64,000 bases of DNA from Chaenocephalus aceratus (lineage: Eukaryota; Chordata; Actinopteri; Perciformes; Channichthyidae), in assembly GCA_023974075.1 (NCBI GenBank), contig CM043799.1, positions 2,533,449 through 2,597,448 of the forward strand. The letters are read 5' to 3'. Position 1 is the stretch's first letter; each line of letters starts with the position of its first letter. Shown here in pieces: positions 31,961 to 43,735 of the stretch. The position numbers and the translations under genes were made by a program. The notes under the pieces are model-generated. The model had not been told where the DNA came from. It saw nothing but the letters and a program-made list of their open reading frames with translations, and ran no database searches.

Positions 31961-32809
31961 AACCCTAACCCTATCTATTTGTTGGGGACTAATTTCAGTA
32001 GTGGGTTAATCCATATTTATTGTTCTAATAATTTTTGCAGAACAGTGTATGTGATGAGTGTATGAAACAACATAATGTGTTCATTGTAGGAAACATTCAT
32101 TGAGTTTTTGGAAATCTCAGAATCATTACCAATGAAAAGTTAATGTTGCTGCTCACGAATAATTCATACGGCCTGACATCAATCTTGGGAGTTACTTGAT
32201 CAAGTTAAAAGAGCAATAAGCAGAGACAAGCCGTGTCAGGAGAGTTTAGTGTGCAGTCAGTGTAATGAGTCCATTCATTCCCTGAGAGTAAGAACCAGGC
32301 ATGAAAACGGGTCAGGGGTGAAAAAGGTGAGAAGGATATTATCCCTCTAGGGGGGTCCGGGGGCATGCTCCCCCGGAAGAACATTTTGAATATTCCATAT
32401 TTTAAAGCATCAATCTGATGCATTTTGAGATGCATTTTTTTGCCAACCTGGGGAGAGCTGGAGAAACTTAACTTCAGCCATGAGTCAAAAATATGATGAC
32501 CTCCTTACTAAGTATTATCAGGGATGCAAACTCATCAGGTATGGAAAAGGTGACAAGGACCCGAGCCCCCCGACCCCACGGAATATCGGCTTTAAAATGA
32601 GGAATAACAGAGGATTTTAGCAGTCAAAACAACTAAACCAGCAGTGTTAATAATAACAGAAATGGTAAAGAGTCACATCTAATAGAAATATATTAGATAT
32701 ATTGTGTAGCAGTCAGTTTATAATTTTGGCAGCACTGTTGAGCATTTTGAAAATCTATTGTCATGCCTCTGTGCAAGGCTGAGTCTTTCTATCTTTATGG
32801 CATCTGGTG
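31961..32809. other. no gene; repeat-like strings
   Basis: Contains AGGGGGGTCCGGGGGCATGC near 32345 and AGGGATGCAAACTCATCAGG near 32521, both of which look like pieces of hAT-type repeats, but no paired ends. No exon found. Confidence 0.4.
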
Positions 32810-33441
32810 TAAAGTAACTACATTCATAAACTCAAGTACTATACTTGGGTACAATTTTGAGATACTTGTACTTTATTTAAGTATTTCAATGTTTTGCTAC
32901 TTTGTTCTTCTTCTTTGTTCTTCTTCTCCTCTACAGTTCATAGGTAAATTAACTTTTACTCTACTACATGTATTTAATACCTTTAGTTACTTCACAGATC
33001 TGGATGAATGATGTGAAATATAATCAAGTGTTGAATCAGACTTTAGTTCCACCTGGAGTAAATCCACAAGCTACCCTGCAGTATACAAATTCATTCAGAC
33101 TAGCTGCACCTTTACCAGCATTGAGAACACTTTCATGATCAATCATTATAAAACATATCATATATATTATTCTGAAATGGACCAATCTGCACAACGACTA
33201 CTTTTACTGTCGCTACTTTCACTATATTTTGATGAAAATACTTTTCTACTTGAGGAACATTTTGAATGCAGTACTTTTTACTAACAGAGTATTCCTATTC
33301 CTACACTCTGGTACTTCTACTTTTACTCAAGTACAAGATCTGAGTACTTCTACTTTTACTCAAGTACAAGATCTGAGTAGTTCTGCTTTTAATCAAGTAT
33401 AAGATCTGAGTGCTTCTACTTTTACTCAAGTACAAGATCTA
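32810..33441 (+). repeat. dispersed ACTTTTACTCAAGTAC fish repeat
   Basis: Starts AAAGTAACTACATTCATAAA and runs through ACTTGTACTTTATTTAAGTA, the common fish repeat also seen as a fragment at 4082-4195. The 3' part has expanded into the tandem array 33306-33441. Confidence 0.7.
33306..33441 (+). repeat. four tandem ~34-bp units
   Basis: Four copies of TACTTCTACTTTTACTCAAG plus TACAAGATCTGAG, the third with several changes. The unit is a piece of the surrounding dispersed repeat. Confidence 0.9.
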
Positions 33442-34028
33442 TACTTATACCACCTCCGTTTATCGCCTATGAAAAAAAAACTATTAGAAAACGAAGGCTA
33501 AAGCTAACGTTAGCAGATAGTGACAATGTATGCTAGCTAGCGCAACGATAATATTGCGACAGAAAAACTTTTCAGTGCACATCACGCTCTGCGCTCCGAC
33601 AGGGAGCTCTGCTCTGAACACCTGAACGGCCTGTTCTAACAGCTGTTCACCAGCGGTCCAGTCTGTGCCACAGTGACTCCGGACCGCACAGTTAATATTA
33701 ACGAGCGCACCCGTAGCTAATGTGGCTGCTGAAGCTAGACCATCATGACGGAGTAGCAGAGCCGACAGGCAGGAAGACTCGAGCACACAGCTCGCGCTGA
33801 ATTATAATATATATAAAAATAACTCCATGCGTGTCATGATGGCACATAACAGCTCGCGGCCGCAGATTACTCCGGGTTCCAGACCCCCACCCATACCCCA
33901 AAAATATTTTTATTGCAGATCTACATGAATCACACAAACGACCTATTTTGGATTCAAAACGGCGAATTTCGCCGAAAGGTGAGTGATTCTCATGCCTGAA
34001 GAACAGACACCAAACAGTGATTCAGAGA
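33442..34028. other. no recognised feature
   Basis: Moderately GC-rich (33560-33760) without an exon with usable splice sites or a repeat boundary I can defend. Confidence 0.35.
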
Positions 34029-34663
34029 GTGGACACCAGCGGCGTAGCTGTGGGTGGGCCCGGGTGGGCCTGGGCCCACCCACATGCACGGCTGGCCCAC
34101 CCACAGCCAATCAGCGCTTCATAGCGCAGAACCGGGAAGCCCAGAAGGAAGTGCCACAAACTGAAGTTCATCTAGTGGCCGACAGGGGATGGATGCAAAA
34201 AGGAGCAATTCCCATAGACCCCCATGTTAACATGCCCAACTGTACAGCAGAAATAAACATGTTTCTAGCCTGGATCCAATAAAACTTATTCTGGATATAG
34301 TTAGATTCCACCTTCATGACAATGGAATAGGGAGTGCATTTTTTTACCGTGAGTTTTTATAGTAAGTAAAGTAACTTTTGCCGTGAGTGAATGAAAGTAT
34401 TATTTCTTCTTGAGGTCTGCAGTTTAGCGTGTACACATTTGCTGAATATGAAAACACTCCGTGTGTGCCCACTGTGCGACTGTCAAGGATAAACAACCTG
34501 TGCCCCCGATATATGTTGTATGTATTATTGCTACACAAACATTACATTGCAGTTTAAGTGTCGCCAACTCCGTTTAAGAGATCTATCCCCCGTCTGTGTG
34601 CGAGGGGGCGGGGCAGTTTACACACACGCAGCTGCTACATGCAGCAACACACACACGGAGGAG

Positions 34664-34927
34664 ATGGCGGAGAGAACGCGCTCCGAGGTGTGGTTAAACT
34701 ATAGCCGTGTCGATAGGGACAATACTCGTTACGAAAAGTGGAATAAGAGTTTAGCATGTCAGGGCGGTAACACGAGCAATGTGTCTAAACATTTATCAAA
34801 AGTGCTCCACATCCAGACGGAGGAATGCACCGGGTTGGACTGTCTTTCTAGCAGCTCTGTAGCCCCATCCACGAGTAACGTTCCCCCGTCAGTTGTTATG
34901 TATGCTAGCAGCAACACACGGAGTTAA
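34664..34927 (+). CDS. short BED zinc-finger protein of a hAT element
   Basis: An open frame of 87 residues from ATG 34664. It has EVWLNYSRV, then NKSLACQGGNTSNVSKHLSK, recognisable as a BED finger with the downstream histidine region, and a serine-rich tail (SSSSVAPSTSNVPPS) ending ASSNTRS and stop. The first cysteines of the finger are changed (RYEKWNKS), so zinc binding is doubtful. The copy at 60 kb stops at the same codon, and an AATAAA-type signal follows near 35085. Role if expressed: DNA binding to element ends (inference). Confidence 0.55.
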   Translation: MAERTRSEVWLNYSRVDRDNTRYEKWNKSLACQGGNTSNVSKHLSKVLHIQTEECTGLDCLSSSSVAPSTSNVPPSVVMYASSNTRS

Positions 34928-35194
34928 CTACATTATACAAACATGGGTTATGATTAGAGGAAACTGAGTTATTTATTTTGTTAAAGTTTCAGCTATTCTG
35001 TTTACAATTCTGTCATCAGAGTATTTAATATGATTTGTTAAAACATTGTTGTTTCTTTTGATGTGAAATATTATGTATTTAATTTAAATAAAAAGCAATG
35101 TTAGTTTTGTTCACAATTTGTTTAGTTAGTTGACCGTATTTTTTTCTCCAAAAGAACCGATAAAAGTAATGTTAAAGGACCGGATCGATAAGAC

Positions 35195-36120
35195 ATAGAC
35201 ATACTTTATTGTCATTTCAACGAGACACAGAGTGTACTATTAAAACGAAATTTCGTTGTACTGGCTGCAGGAACAGGACAATATAAAAACTTGCTAAAAT
35301 TGTACATATACATAAATAATAGTGACGTGGTGCTGATCAAATTAAAGATAAAGTGTGCATTTAAAATATAAAGACTTACTATACATATAAATAAAAAAGA
35401 TGTGCCCTTTACACAGCGTAATGTAATCTTTATGTTACTGGTCTACTTGCTGTTCAGCAGTCTGATGGCTTGGGGGAAAAAGCTATTGCAGAATCTGCTG
35501 TTCTGCTCTTAATGCTGCGGAACCTCTTGCCGGAGGGCAGCAGGGAGAACAGAGCATGGTGAGGACGAGTGGGGTCTTTAAACAGGCTTTTGTCAGGCAG
35601 CGTTTCTGAGCGGTGTCTCTGATGGGAGGGAGAGAAACTCCGATGATCTTCTCTGCTGTCCTGACCACTCTCTGCAGAGACTTCCAGTCTTTGTGTTGCA
35701 GTCTCTCGACCAGATGGAGATGGTCAGCACGCTCTCTATGGTTCCTCTGTAGAACGTGGTGAGGATGGGAGGGGGGGGCTGTGCAGGAAGTGTAGGCGCT
35801 GCTGTGCCTTCTTAAATAGTGATGTAGTGTGAGTGGACCAGGTCAGACTGCTTGTGATATGCACCCCCAGGAACTTGGTGCTGGCTGTAGTCTTCACTGC
35901 TGTGCCGTTGATGTGGAGTGGTGGGTGACAGTGCTTTTTGTTCCTGAAGTCGACAATAATCTCTTTTGTTTTATCGACATTCAGGATCAGGTTGTTGTTG
36001 TTACACCAGTCTGTCAGATGTTTCACCTCCTCCCTGTAGGCCTGTTCCTTGTTGTCCCTGATGAGTCCCACCACTGTTGTATCGTCCGCGTACTTTATGA
36101 TGTGGTTGGTACTGAACCTG
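35195..36120 (-). mobile_element. LINE 3' half, minus strand
   Basis: The 3' tail at 35195 reads, in element orientation, GAAATGACAATAAAGTATGTCTATG. The 5' end is truncated in mid-RT at about 36120. It separates the two parts of the BED hAT, so it inserted later. Confidence 0.85.
35470..36118 (-). pseudogene. LINE ORF2 C-terminal half (reverse transcriptase)
   Basis: Minus strand: NHIIKYADDTTVVGLIRDN (catalytic YADD), LTDWCNNNNLILNVDKTKEI, KFLGVHITSSLTW, LFKKAQQRLHFL, then after a frame change MVRTAEKIIGVSLPPIRDTA and the end of the post-RT region. The order and motifs are of a jockey/Rex-type fish LINE. A frame break lies near 35735. Confidence 0.88.
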
Positions 36121-36396
36121 GAGCATAAGCATAAGTGCTATCGATAAAAGTAGTAGTACCGTTAAAGCCTTAGCGATACCCATCCCTATGTGGATGTCAG
36201 TTTTACACACATTCTGAGGCCGCCGTGCCTATGTTTGTTTTCACTGCTAATTTATGCTTATGTTCTATTGGTGCATTAAAAAATCATTAATGAAGTTTCA
36301 GCTCAGACCCCACGCTTAATATGTCTCCCCCTGGCCCACCTACATTTCTCCAGGCCCACCCATACAATAATTCCTGGCTACGCCACTGGTGGACAC

Positions 36397-36484
36397 AGAT
36401 CAATTCACTGATGGTTTCATATTCAACATCTATCCTGACATCCAGGGGTGGAATTGGGCCGGGGCTCTCAGGGTCCCCGGCCAG
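36397..36484. other. short unassigned gap between elements
   Basis: A stretch with GGGCCGGGGCTCTCAGGGTC lies between the composite hAT and copy A. Nothing recognised. Confidence 0.3.
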
Positions 36485-36485
36485 T

Positions 36486-38763
36486 AGGGGTGTTGAAAAT
36501 AATCGTATCTACGATGCATTGCGATGCGGACGTGGACGATTCAGTATCGATGCAGTGACGGAAGATAATCAATTATAGCGTAGTAACGTTGCTTCCTGAT
36601 TTTCCGGCCGCGGCTTTACTATAACGTTTTTTTTTCTGTCACTTTAATATCAAATCAGTCGGTGACGCAGAGATCAGGGAACAGACGTGACAGCGGCACA
36701 GCAACACCAAACACGGAGCAGTCTGCTTTATCCACCAACACAAGAACACCAGTCCAGAACTAACAGCAGAAGGACCCGCTCTGAATCACTCCGTGTCGCT
36801 GCGGCTCAGAGACACAGGGATTTATGTTTTACAAAAATAATCGCGTTACAATCATGTCAGGTTTTTGGTGGATTTAATTAAGTCTTGGATGCAGAGTATG
36901 AATGCCCTCTAGCAATTTTCAGACGATATATACGTGTGTAAAGTTTGTGAAGGCAGGAGGGAAAAAGCTTCCGTGATCACCGTCTCCTCTGTTCCTCCAA
37001 ACCCCGCCCCCTCCCTGAAAATAATGAGTGACAGGCTGATAGTGACCCGATAGAAACTTTATTCTTCACTTAATCACTGAGATATAATGAAGCTAATTTA
37101 ATCTCATACATTCATGGGATTTATGTAACAGTAAGACAGAGAATCAGGGACGTGCACAGACATCTGGAGGGGCTATTGCTCTAAACTGGAAAAAGGGCCT
37201 CCCCCCCCCCCGAAAAAAACACAAGACCTTTTGAAAATTCTAACTTGTTTTTAATGTAAAAGGTTCATAAAATAAAACACAACACTGTCATTGCAAGTGA
37301 CACTCAGTTTACTTTTATGTCCAACTGCTAAATTCGTTATTCAGGCACATTGTTTTGCGGTCCATATCTCATTGAAATATCTAATGTTAGTAACTATTAA
37401 AGAAAAAATTGGGACAATCCTGTTTTAATGTAGTTTGACCATTGTAACTGCTGTGCAGATATACTGATAAATAAAAAAGGGCTTCTAACTAATTACCTTA
37501 AATAAATTCACTAATTAATGAAACCATGCAGTTACATTCACATTATTTTTTTTCAAATCATTCTTTATGAGCGCAGTAATGGTAAGGTATCTAATACTTA
37601 TTTATTTAGTATTCCATAACTTAATAACAGAGACGGTCAAACTAAAGTGGTAGAGACATGGCAGAAATCCTACAATGAAGTGGGAAAGTGAAGTGTTCTC
37701 CGTGAGAGGGCAATCAAAAGAAGAGAGCGAGCGGCCCCATTGAGGAGTAGATGAAAAGACACAGAAAGACAGAAGCACAATAACAAGTATATGTAGGTGT
37801 TTTTTTTGTAAAATAACCGACGGTGTCAAGAGCAAGCAAAGTCCCCCGGTTTGTCCCCTATACTCTAACTGCCATGAGAGAACTCAAAATCAATATAAGC
37901 ATATTTAAAAACGAGGACATTTCCGGGGACAGATTGACCCGGGGATTGGCCACCAAAGCCAGGCAGGCATTTGGTATGGTCACCATAGCCATATGAGGCC
38001 GGAGGGGTTTCCTTTACTTTCAGCTGTCAGATTATAAACAAAGTCACGTGACTGGGGGCAGATGACAGCGCTGACAAGGTGTGTTTTATCGCAGCGAGAC
38101 GCTACAATACTAATTGTGGGCTTATCATGTTTATTCGGTCACAACAGAAAGAAAAAAAACTCGCGCTCTCTCCAGAGGGGCAGGTCAGTCAAAAAGGAAA
38201 AACGGGCTGTTGCCCGGGCAACAATAGCCCGTACCTGTGCACGTCCCTGCAGAGAATGTAAGTGTGCACCCACATGCAGTATTTTTGTTGTTCTGCTATT
38301 GTAAATACTCCTGTTGTCTGCTGTGTTCAGACTCAAGTCCTGTGTGTGATGCCACATTCAGGACATTCAGTGTCCTTTCTTTAACAGAAGACCGTGGCTA
38401 GAAGCTGCAGCTAGACTGCAGAAGCATTATTTTTTGGTTTTTGAGGATGGAACAATTTCACTAGAGACTAGACCTATACAATTCATTTATTTTGGTTTAT
38501 AAATTAATGTCAAGACATTTATGTTATTGATTTCTGAAGCACTTTATAAATAATAAAAAGAGAGTTCATACAGTATGTATTTACTGCATGTAGGCCTATG
38601 CATTGATGAAAAATAAGCTATGTGCAGTAAAATAGAAAATTGAGGATGCAACGCATTGGTATGAATCGTGATGCATCGGGATGTCGAATTGAATCGAATC
38701 GTTGACAGGATAATCGTAATCGAATCGAATCGAATCGTGAGAACAGTGAAGATGCACAGCCCT
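36486..38763. mobile_element. composite family copy A (hAT-like host of a nested hAT)
   Basis: Begins AGGGGTGTTGAAAATAATCG and ends GAAGATGCACAGCCCT, with GCGATGCGGACG and AATCGAATCG blocks near the two ends. Copy B is at 45905-50466. Net of its insertion (37145-38249) copy A is about 1.17 kb. Flanks CGGCCAGT and ATGCCAGA share five central bases, a possible decayed 8 bp duplication. No coding sequence was recognised. Confidence 0.75.
37145..38249. mobile_element. non-autonomous hAT nested in copy A
   Basis: Exact 8 bp duplication CAGAGAAT (37137-37144 and 38250-38257). Ends are a perfect inverted CAGGGACGTGCACAG. Copy B at 47320-47335 has the uninterrupted GACAGAGAATGTAAGTGTGC site. Interior has no reading frame of interest. 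Confidence 0.97.
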
Positions 38764-38792
38764 ATGCCAGAGATGGCAAAAGTACACACATC

Positions 38793-39983
38793 CAGTGGCA
38801 TTTTTATATGTACAAAAGTGGTGGGGCACAAAACACTTAGATGTCTATAAGCTTCTGCAGTGAGGCTCTGGCACTGACTCTTCAGGTTTACAAATATTAT
38901 ATTTTGACCAAAATCAAAATATAATATTATTTTCAAAAGCTTTTTTGTCTGATGCTTCAATTAATTTTAAACAGACAGTTCAACAGAAGGATACCCAAAA
39001 AATGTAATTTTATCATTTAAATATTGAATTGTTCTCTCTTAGTAAGATCCCATTTTCATGAAAATTGCAGTCTTACCTTGACATGAAGATGAAGTCCATT
39101 TGCCTATCCTTCTGGACAAACATCTCTATTACTTTTTTGTAAAAGTCCTCCTTATGTTCTTGTAGTTTCAAAAGTCTATCATAAATCTAATCTAATCAAT
39201 AGATTTATGATTCGAAAATTATAAAAGTAGGGTAGACATGTGGATATTATCCGGCTGAACAAAACGTGCATTTATCTAACAGGTTTGTTTCCCACAGATC
39301 TTATTTGGAGCTATTTTCTAAAATCCTATGGAGAAATATCATTGCTTTTAGGTCGAGGGAAGCCATGCGCAGCTTACTTCCGGGTTTTAGGACGCGTCAC
39401 TGCAGCTCTCTCGTCTCCTCTTCACACACCACACTTTTCGCGGCACAAGTACTGACAGCCAATCAGCTCTGAATGATGTGAGATGACGTATGGTGGGGAT
39501 GGCAGCTCTATGCCCCTATGGTCATTATTTTTTGCCACACACATTAAATAGGACAATACTCTGAGCATGCGCAGTGTAGTTTTTACAGTCACCATTGATT
39601 TAGACAGTGAGAGGGAGGGGCAGGATCAGGTTTTGTCCCACATGGCTCTAAACAGCTCAATAGGCACACACTGTAGACACTAATTAGAAGAACACAGACT
39701 AAAACAGCAATGTACAGACGAATCAGATGATTAAACATGATCTTAAAATATATTTAATATATTTTTAATTTATTTTTTGCATTTTTTTGTAATCATTATT
39801 TTTAATATTTCTGCTGACACTAGGTGGGGCTGTGCAATCTTACTAACTGCTGTCTGTGCAATTTACTCGGCGGGAGTTGGCGGACTTTATTTTGCTTACT
39901 TTAACATCATTTTTCATGGTGGGGCTAAGGTGGGGCTAAGCCATTTCTTGGTATGGCTGTAGCCTACCCCAGCCTATACACTG
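38793..39983. mobile_element. hAT relative of the 11218 element, longer form
   Basis: Left end CAGTGGCATTTTTATATG and interior (CAATGTACAGACGAATCAGA, GATCTTAAAATATATTT) match 11218-11823. The right part extends through TGGGGCTAAGGTGGGGCTAA to ...AGCCTATACACTG. No matching 8 bp flanks were found. It contains a 15-bp perfect AT hairpin at about 38894-38929 and the dispersed repeat at 39225-39480. Confidence 0.65.
39225..39480 (+). repeat. dispersed repeat copy, as at 22960-23330
   Basis: Shares ACATGTGGATATTATCCGGC, TGAACAAAACGTG and the AAATCCTATGGAGAAATATC region with the other two copies. Confidence 0.6.
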
Positions 39984-40074
39984 GCGTACCGATTATACTG
40001 GAGCACCAACTAACGTTCATGACTTCAGCATGGGACTTCAAACAACAACAAACCACGGTGAACAATAGTCAAAC

Positions 40075-40323
40075 ATGAACGAACAAGCTGATGAGACCGC
40101 TTTGGTCGGCCCCGTGGATGGGACATTTTGTTTTAAAAAACGGACGGATGGAAGCGTCGACAAGAGCACGGTTGTGTGCAAATTATGCAACATTTGCATA
40201 TCACCGCAGCACATCAAGCCTAAAGTATCACCTAAATGCAAAGCATGTAGCAGCTAGCGTGGACGTTAGCCCGACTCCGAGTGCAAGGAACCACACCCTG
40301 ACCCAACCCACACTCAACCACTG
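40075..40323 (+). pseudogene. BED zinc-finger exon of a hAT, frameshifted
   Basis: ATG 40075 opens MNEQADETALVGPVDGTFCF and reads VVCKLCNICIS (cysteine pair). One base is out of frame near 40205, after which the other frame continues RSTSSLKYHLNAKHVAASVD (histidine pair). Together these are a complete BED finger. The frame ends at a stop near 40322 after an SPTPSARNHTLTQ tail. Confidence 0.75.
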
Positions 40324-40439
40324 ATGACTGGTTTCAGGGCCAGGATAAGTAAGTCCACGTCTGAGAAAATAACCAACTCCCTGGCTCACTGGATTGCACT
40401 CGACTGTAGACCACTTGGAGTCAAATCCATGTGAAAATT

Positions 40440-40560
40440 GCTTCTCACTGTTCTCAGGTCAAATATGTATATTTGATTAAAAATGCGATTAATTTCGATT
40501 AATTAATTACAAAGCCTCTAATTAATTAGATACAATTTTTTAATCGAGTCCCGGCTCTAG
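40440..40560. mobile_element. hAT right end
   Basis: ATTAATTTCGATTAATTAATT followed by TTTTTAATCGAGTCCCGGCTCTAG is a hAT-type end related to the CGATTAAA ends at 21821. It probably belongs with the BED exon just upstream; the left end is missing. Confidence 0.5.
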
Positions 40561-40654
40561 TTTTAAGCATGAAAGCTGTAGGCCTATAGCTGTCAACTGT
40601 TCAAACTGTGATCACCAGTTCAAGACATTTTACAAATTCGACTTGGTTTCTATT

Positions 40655-41188
40655 AGGGCTGTACCAGAATATCCGAATATCTGAATATTCGTTCGTTGGA
40701 GTACTATTCGGGTTTCAATTTCGTTATTCGGATATTCTTTTTATTTTTTTTATTTATTGAAATCTCCAATATCAACGTAAGAGCTTGTGCCTCTTCGGGG
40801 GGGTGCTAACACTTAACCATAAATGCTATCGTTTACTTTCTCCGTCTTTATATGTAGATATGACCTTTTCTCCATTAATCTCCGTCACGTTTTTTCCAAG
40901 CAACAACAACTTCCTGTCAACTGCGCTAACTCTCCTTCAAAATAAAAGCATGTCCATACAAAATAGAAAGCCAAGCCAAATTACACTTAAGACATATACA
41001 AATGCAACAAAAGTAACAAACACAATGGAATATCCTTTTCAATTTCAAAGAACACAAATTGGGTTATATACATTAACAAATAACTATAAAACAAAAATAC
41101 TGTAGAATAACAAAAATAATGGCGTGAATAAACTGAAATACACATGTCGAAGCGGTTCACTGCTACGTGGCCATAATCTTGCAGCCCT
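40655..41188. mobile_element. hAT-type MITE
   Basis: Ends AGGGCTGTACCAGAATATCC and, on the minus strand, AGGGCTGCAAGATTATGGCC; left subterminal GAATATTCG repeats. No matching flanks, so one end may be eroded. No meaningful reading frame. Confidence 0.6.
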
Positions 41189-41527
41189 ACAAATGAACTG
41201 AGATTTCCACACACATATTTTAAGCTATACTACTACCCCGGACCAATACAAAGCAGGGTTTTAAGTATAGGATAATGTCACTACTCAAGTAGTTGGTTTT
41301 AACTGTTCTTTGGTAAGTGTGCAGAGAAATGTTGATTTAAAATCTCAATTTGAAGGTTGGATACATTTTGTGTGCATATATTAATATTTAAGATGTAAAT
41401 GAATCCCAGTTTAATGTTACTATTAAAAATACTTTCTATTTTTATTGTCTCATTTGGCGGCATCAATGTGTGCATTTGATACGGATACAGGAGGAGTAGC
41501 TCTAGGATTGGGTCTCATAAATAGCTC
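41189..41527. other. no recognised feature
   Basis: AT-rich intronic DNA without repeats or exons that I can identify. Confidence 0.4.
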
Positions 41528-41780
41528 TTAAAGGAATGGTATGCTCATGACACTCATTTTTTAAAAATTATCATCCGATAAAACAGACCAGTCTCTGCCA
41601 GTCTCTCTCTCTTTTGTTTTTTAATCCGATGACATTATCAGTGATTTTAAACTGATTATATACCGAAATAACATCAACACTGTGGGCGCCGCCATTTCCC
41701 GGACGTGACGTAATCCATGCGTTTGGTTTTCGAAGACACGTTGATCTCCATGTTATTTACTGTAGTTTCTCTCTTCAAAT

Positions 41781-42158
41781 ATGCCTCACTGTATCGCGAA
41801 ATATTGCCATAATTCGGATAGGAACAATCCACGGAATGCTCGGTTCCATCTGTTGCCAAAAGGTAAGCATAAGAAGTACATTCGGAGGCAGTGGCTAGCG
41901 AAATGTGGCCGGCCCGAACCGAGAGATTTACAGGCTCATGTATGCAGCGAACATTTCACATTTCCGGACGACTACTCTGAGAGTATGATAAAACATAACA
42001 TGGGATTTATGGAACAACCATTACTTAATGGAGATGCAGTACCATCGGTCTTTCTGGTGTCATCACCGACCAGGACACCAGTTCGGCCAGTAGAGAAATC
42101 GCCCTCTGCAAGTGTGAAGCGACGGAGGAGCAGAAGTAGTGCTCGGAGTAAGAATAAG
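41781..42158 (+). CDS. THAP zinc-finger exon of a TTAA transposon
   Basis: 126 codons from ATG 41781 to a donor AAG|GTATGT. The start MPHCIAKYCHN gives the C-x4-C pair, QWLAKCGRP the conserved tryptophan, VCSEHFTF the C-x2-H pair, and DAVPSVF the AVPTIF-type box about residue 90, so the complete C2CH THAP fold is present. It then has a basic serine/arginine region (KRRRSRSSARSKNK). THAP domains bind transposon ends or promoters. No downstream exon of the transposase was found. The frame is intact, which suggests recent activity or constraint. Confidence 0.85.
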
Positions 42159-42394
42159 GTATGTTATAGCGCATTTCCATTGCAGCGGCTAGCCCCGTTT
42201 TAACGTCCAGGCCAGGACAGTTTTTGGTGGCCTTTCCATATAGCGTAGTACCGGCTAGTGTGTATTTCCCCCCAGTTTTTCCGGCCCCATAAAATCGTGA
42301 TTCTATGACCAGGGACAACGAAGCTGAGTATGCTAAACTAGAGAGGGAATCGCTAGCAAGGGTGGTACTACATGCATACATATAGTATCTTATA

Positions 42395-42650
42395 TCATCT
42401 TCCCATTATACACACATGCATTTCCAAACATCTGGACTACCTATGTTGCAAATGTATTATCTTTTCAATTTACACACGGCATCTATTGCACGTCTGTCCG
42501 TCCTGGGAGAGGGATCCCTCCTCTGTTGCTCTCCCTGAGGTTTCTCCCATGTTCCCTTTAAACTGTGGGTTTTCTCCGGAAGTGTTTCCTTGTACGATGT
42601 GAGGGTCTTAGGACAGAGGGTGTCGTATTGTCATACTGATATGTATGGCT
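42395..42650 (+). mobile_element. LINE/SINE-like 3' element inside the TTAA element
   Basis: The head (42395-42459) matches 686-752 inversely. The body has GGGAGAGGGATCCCTCCTCT, TCTCCCTGAGGTTTCTCCCA and GATGTGAGGGTCTTAGGACA, a common fish retroelement 3' region. No tail repeat is preserved. Confidence 0.6.
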
Positions 42651-42965
42651 GAATTCCCCCATCCAATCTCTTCACATTGGTCAAAACTTGTTCCTCTGCT
42701 GACGAGTCCGAACTGAAATACTCCACCATGTTTCCGTGTGTTGACAAAGTGAACGCATGGATGACGTCACGACCATCACGTGACTACTGAAAATGGCAAA
42801 CATGGCGGCGGCCAGACGGAATATACAGGTCTTGATAAAAAAGAGCTATAAAATCATTATTTACCGGGGAATATCGCTGATTTCTTCAGGGTATGGTTTA
42901 AACATAACGTTTCACTAAATACTGAAGTTTTGATTAATTATCTAATGAGTGGACCATTCCTTTAA

Positions 42966-43239
42966 GGTCAAAATAATGAGGTCCTCGATTTCATGCTAGG
43001 CGCTGGAAGATGCCGCTTCCGATGGCATGCACTCAGTTCTCATTGGAATCAATTGAACAAATATTACATTTCTGGCTAGCTGATTTAAACCTTTCTATTG
43101 AACATATTTTAGGCATGAGATGTTTTTATGATGACTTGATCAACTTTCTTAAAGCATGTTGTTCGCATACAAACGCTCATTGTTCTTTCTCTTTGTTTCT
43201 CGCTTATTCTTTTTGTACCTAGACAGTCTGACAGATTCT
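42966..43239. other. no recognised feature
   Basis: Short stretch between the TTAA element and the LINE end; an open frame at 43010-43222 has no motif. Confidence 0.4.
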
Positions 43240-43735
43240 CTCTGAAGTGGAAATGACTAAGTCACAACAGTGGAACTCAATCCCAGTAAAGATTAGAGAA
43301 CAAAACACCTGCAGTTTATTTAAATCTAACTTAAAAACATGGTTAGTGGAAAGTCAGCTCTGTCAACACTGACACAATCTGTACATGACAACGCTCTGTT
43401 TATATGCCTTGACCTGTATCTGTCTGCTTTGTGAATTTGTATATGCTTGTATTTTTGTTTAGTTTTTACGTTTTTATATATGCTTGTATTTTAGTTTAGT
43501 TTTTATGTTTTTATATATGCTTTTATCATAATATAAGTATCTCTGTTGAATGTTGTTTTACTGATTGTATTTACCTGTTATTTGAAGTGAATTTTTGTTT
43601 TTAGGATGACTTTTAACATCTGTCCAGGGACTACAGACGAAAAATAGCCTGTTGGCTAACTCTGGCGCATTTACAGAAATGTCAATTAATGTGCACTGTC
43701 CCTGTCAAATAAATATATAAAAAATAAATAAAAAA
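43240..43735 (+). mobile_element. LINE 3' end
   Basis: It starts in the last ORF2 residues (WNSIPVKIREQNTCSLFKSN, LKTWLVESQL, stop) and continues in a 3' UTR with ACATCTGTCCAGGGACTACA and GTGCACTGTCCCTGTCAAAT, ending in AAATAAA-type repeats. All upstream domains are missing. Confidence 0.8.

Larger units (their letters stand above)
34506..36192 (+). mobile_element. BED-only hAT family, copy 1, interrupted by a LINE
   Basis: From about 34506 it follows the element at 59667-60733 (GTATTATTGCT, GTGTCGCCAACTC, CCCGTCTGTGTGCGAGGG). After the LINE at 35195-36120 the sequence resumes with CGATAAAAGTAGTAGTACCG and ends CGATACCCATCCCTA, a hAT-type end. The left end is truncated. Confidence 0.6.
34037..36388. 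mobile_element. composite hAT element with nested BED hAT and LINE
   Basis: Exact 8 bp duplication GTGGACAC (34029-34036 and 36389-36396). Ends are CAGCGGCGTAGCTGTGGG and, on the minus strand, CAGTGGCGTAGCCAGGAA, followed by GTGGGCC-rich subterminal DNA on both sides. The interior holds a BED-bearing hAT-derived segment (about 34506-36190), itself interrupted by a minus-strand LINE. Confidence 0.95.
41532..42961 (+). mobile_element. Kolobok-like TTAA element with THAP exon
   Basis: TTAA is duplicated on both sides (41528-41531 and 42962-42965), with inverted ends AGGAATGGT. Inside is a THAP exon in the same orientation. TTAA targets plus a THAP-type DNA-binding domain are features of the Kolobok superfamily. 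The length (1.43 kb), lack of a transposase core and the repeat inserted at 42395-42650 make it non-autonomous. Confidence 0.8.

Noticed and set aside
31955..31980. Telomere-like CCTAACCCTAACCC run
   Set aside because: Only about 2.5 units at the end of a GC-rich repeat; too short to call an interstitial telomere.
31414..32009. Long overlapping proline-rich reading frames of 182 and 195 residues
   Set aside because: They lie in a GC-rich tandem repeat, where absence of stops in two phases is expected. No domain, start context or splice site supports a gene.
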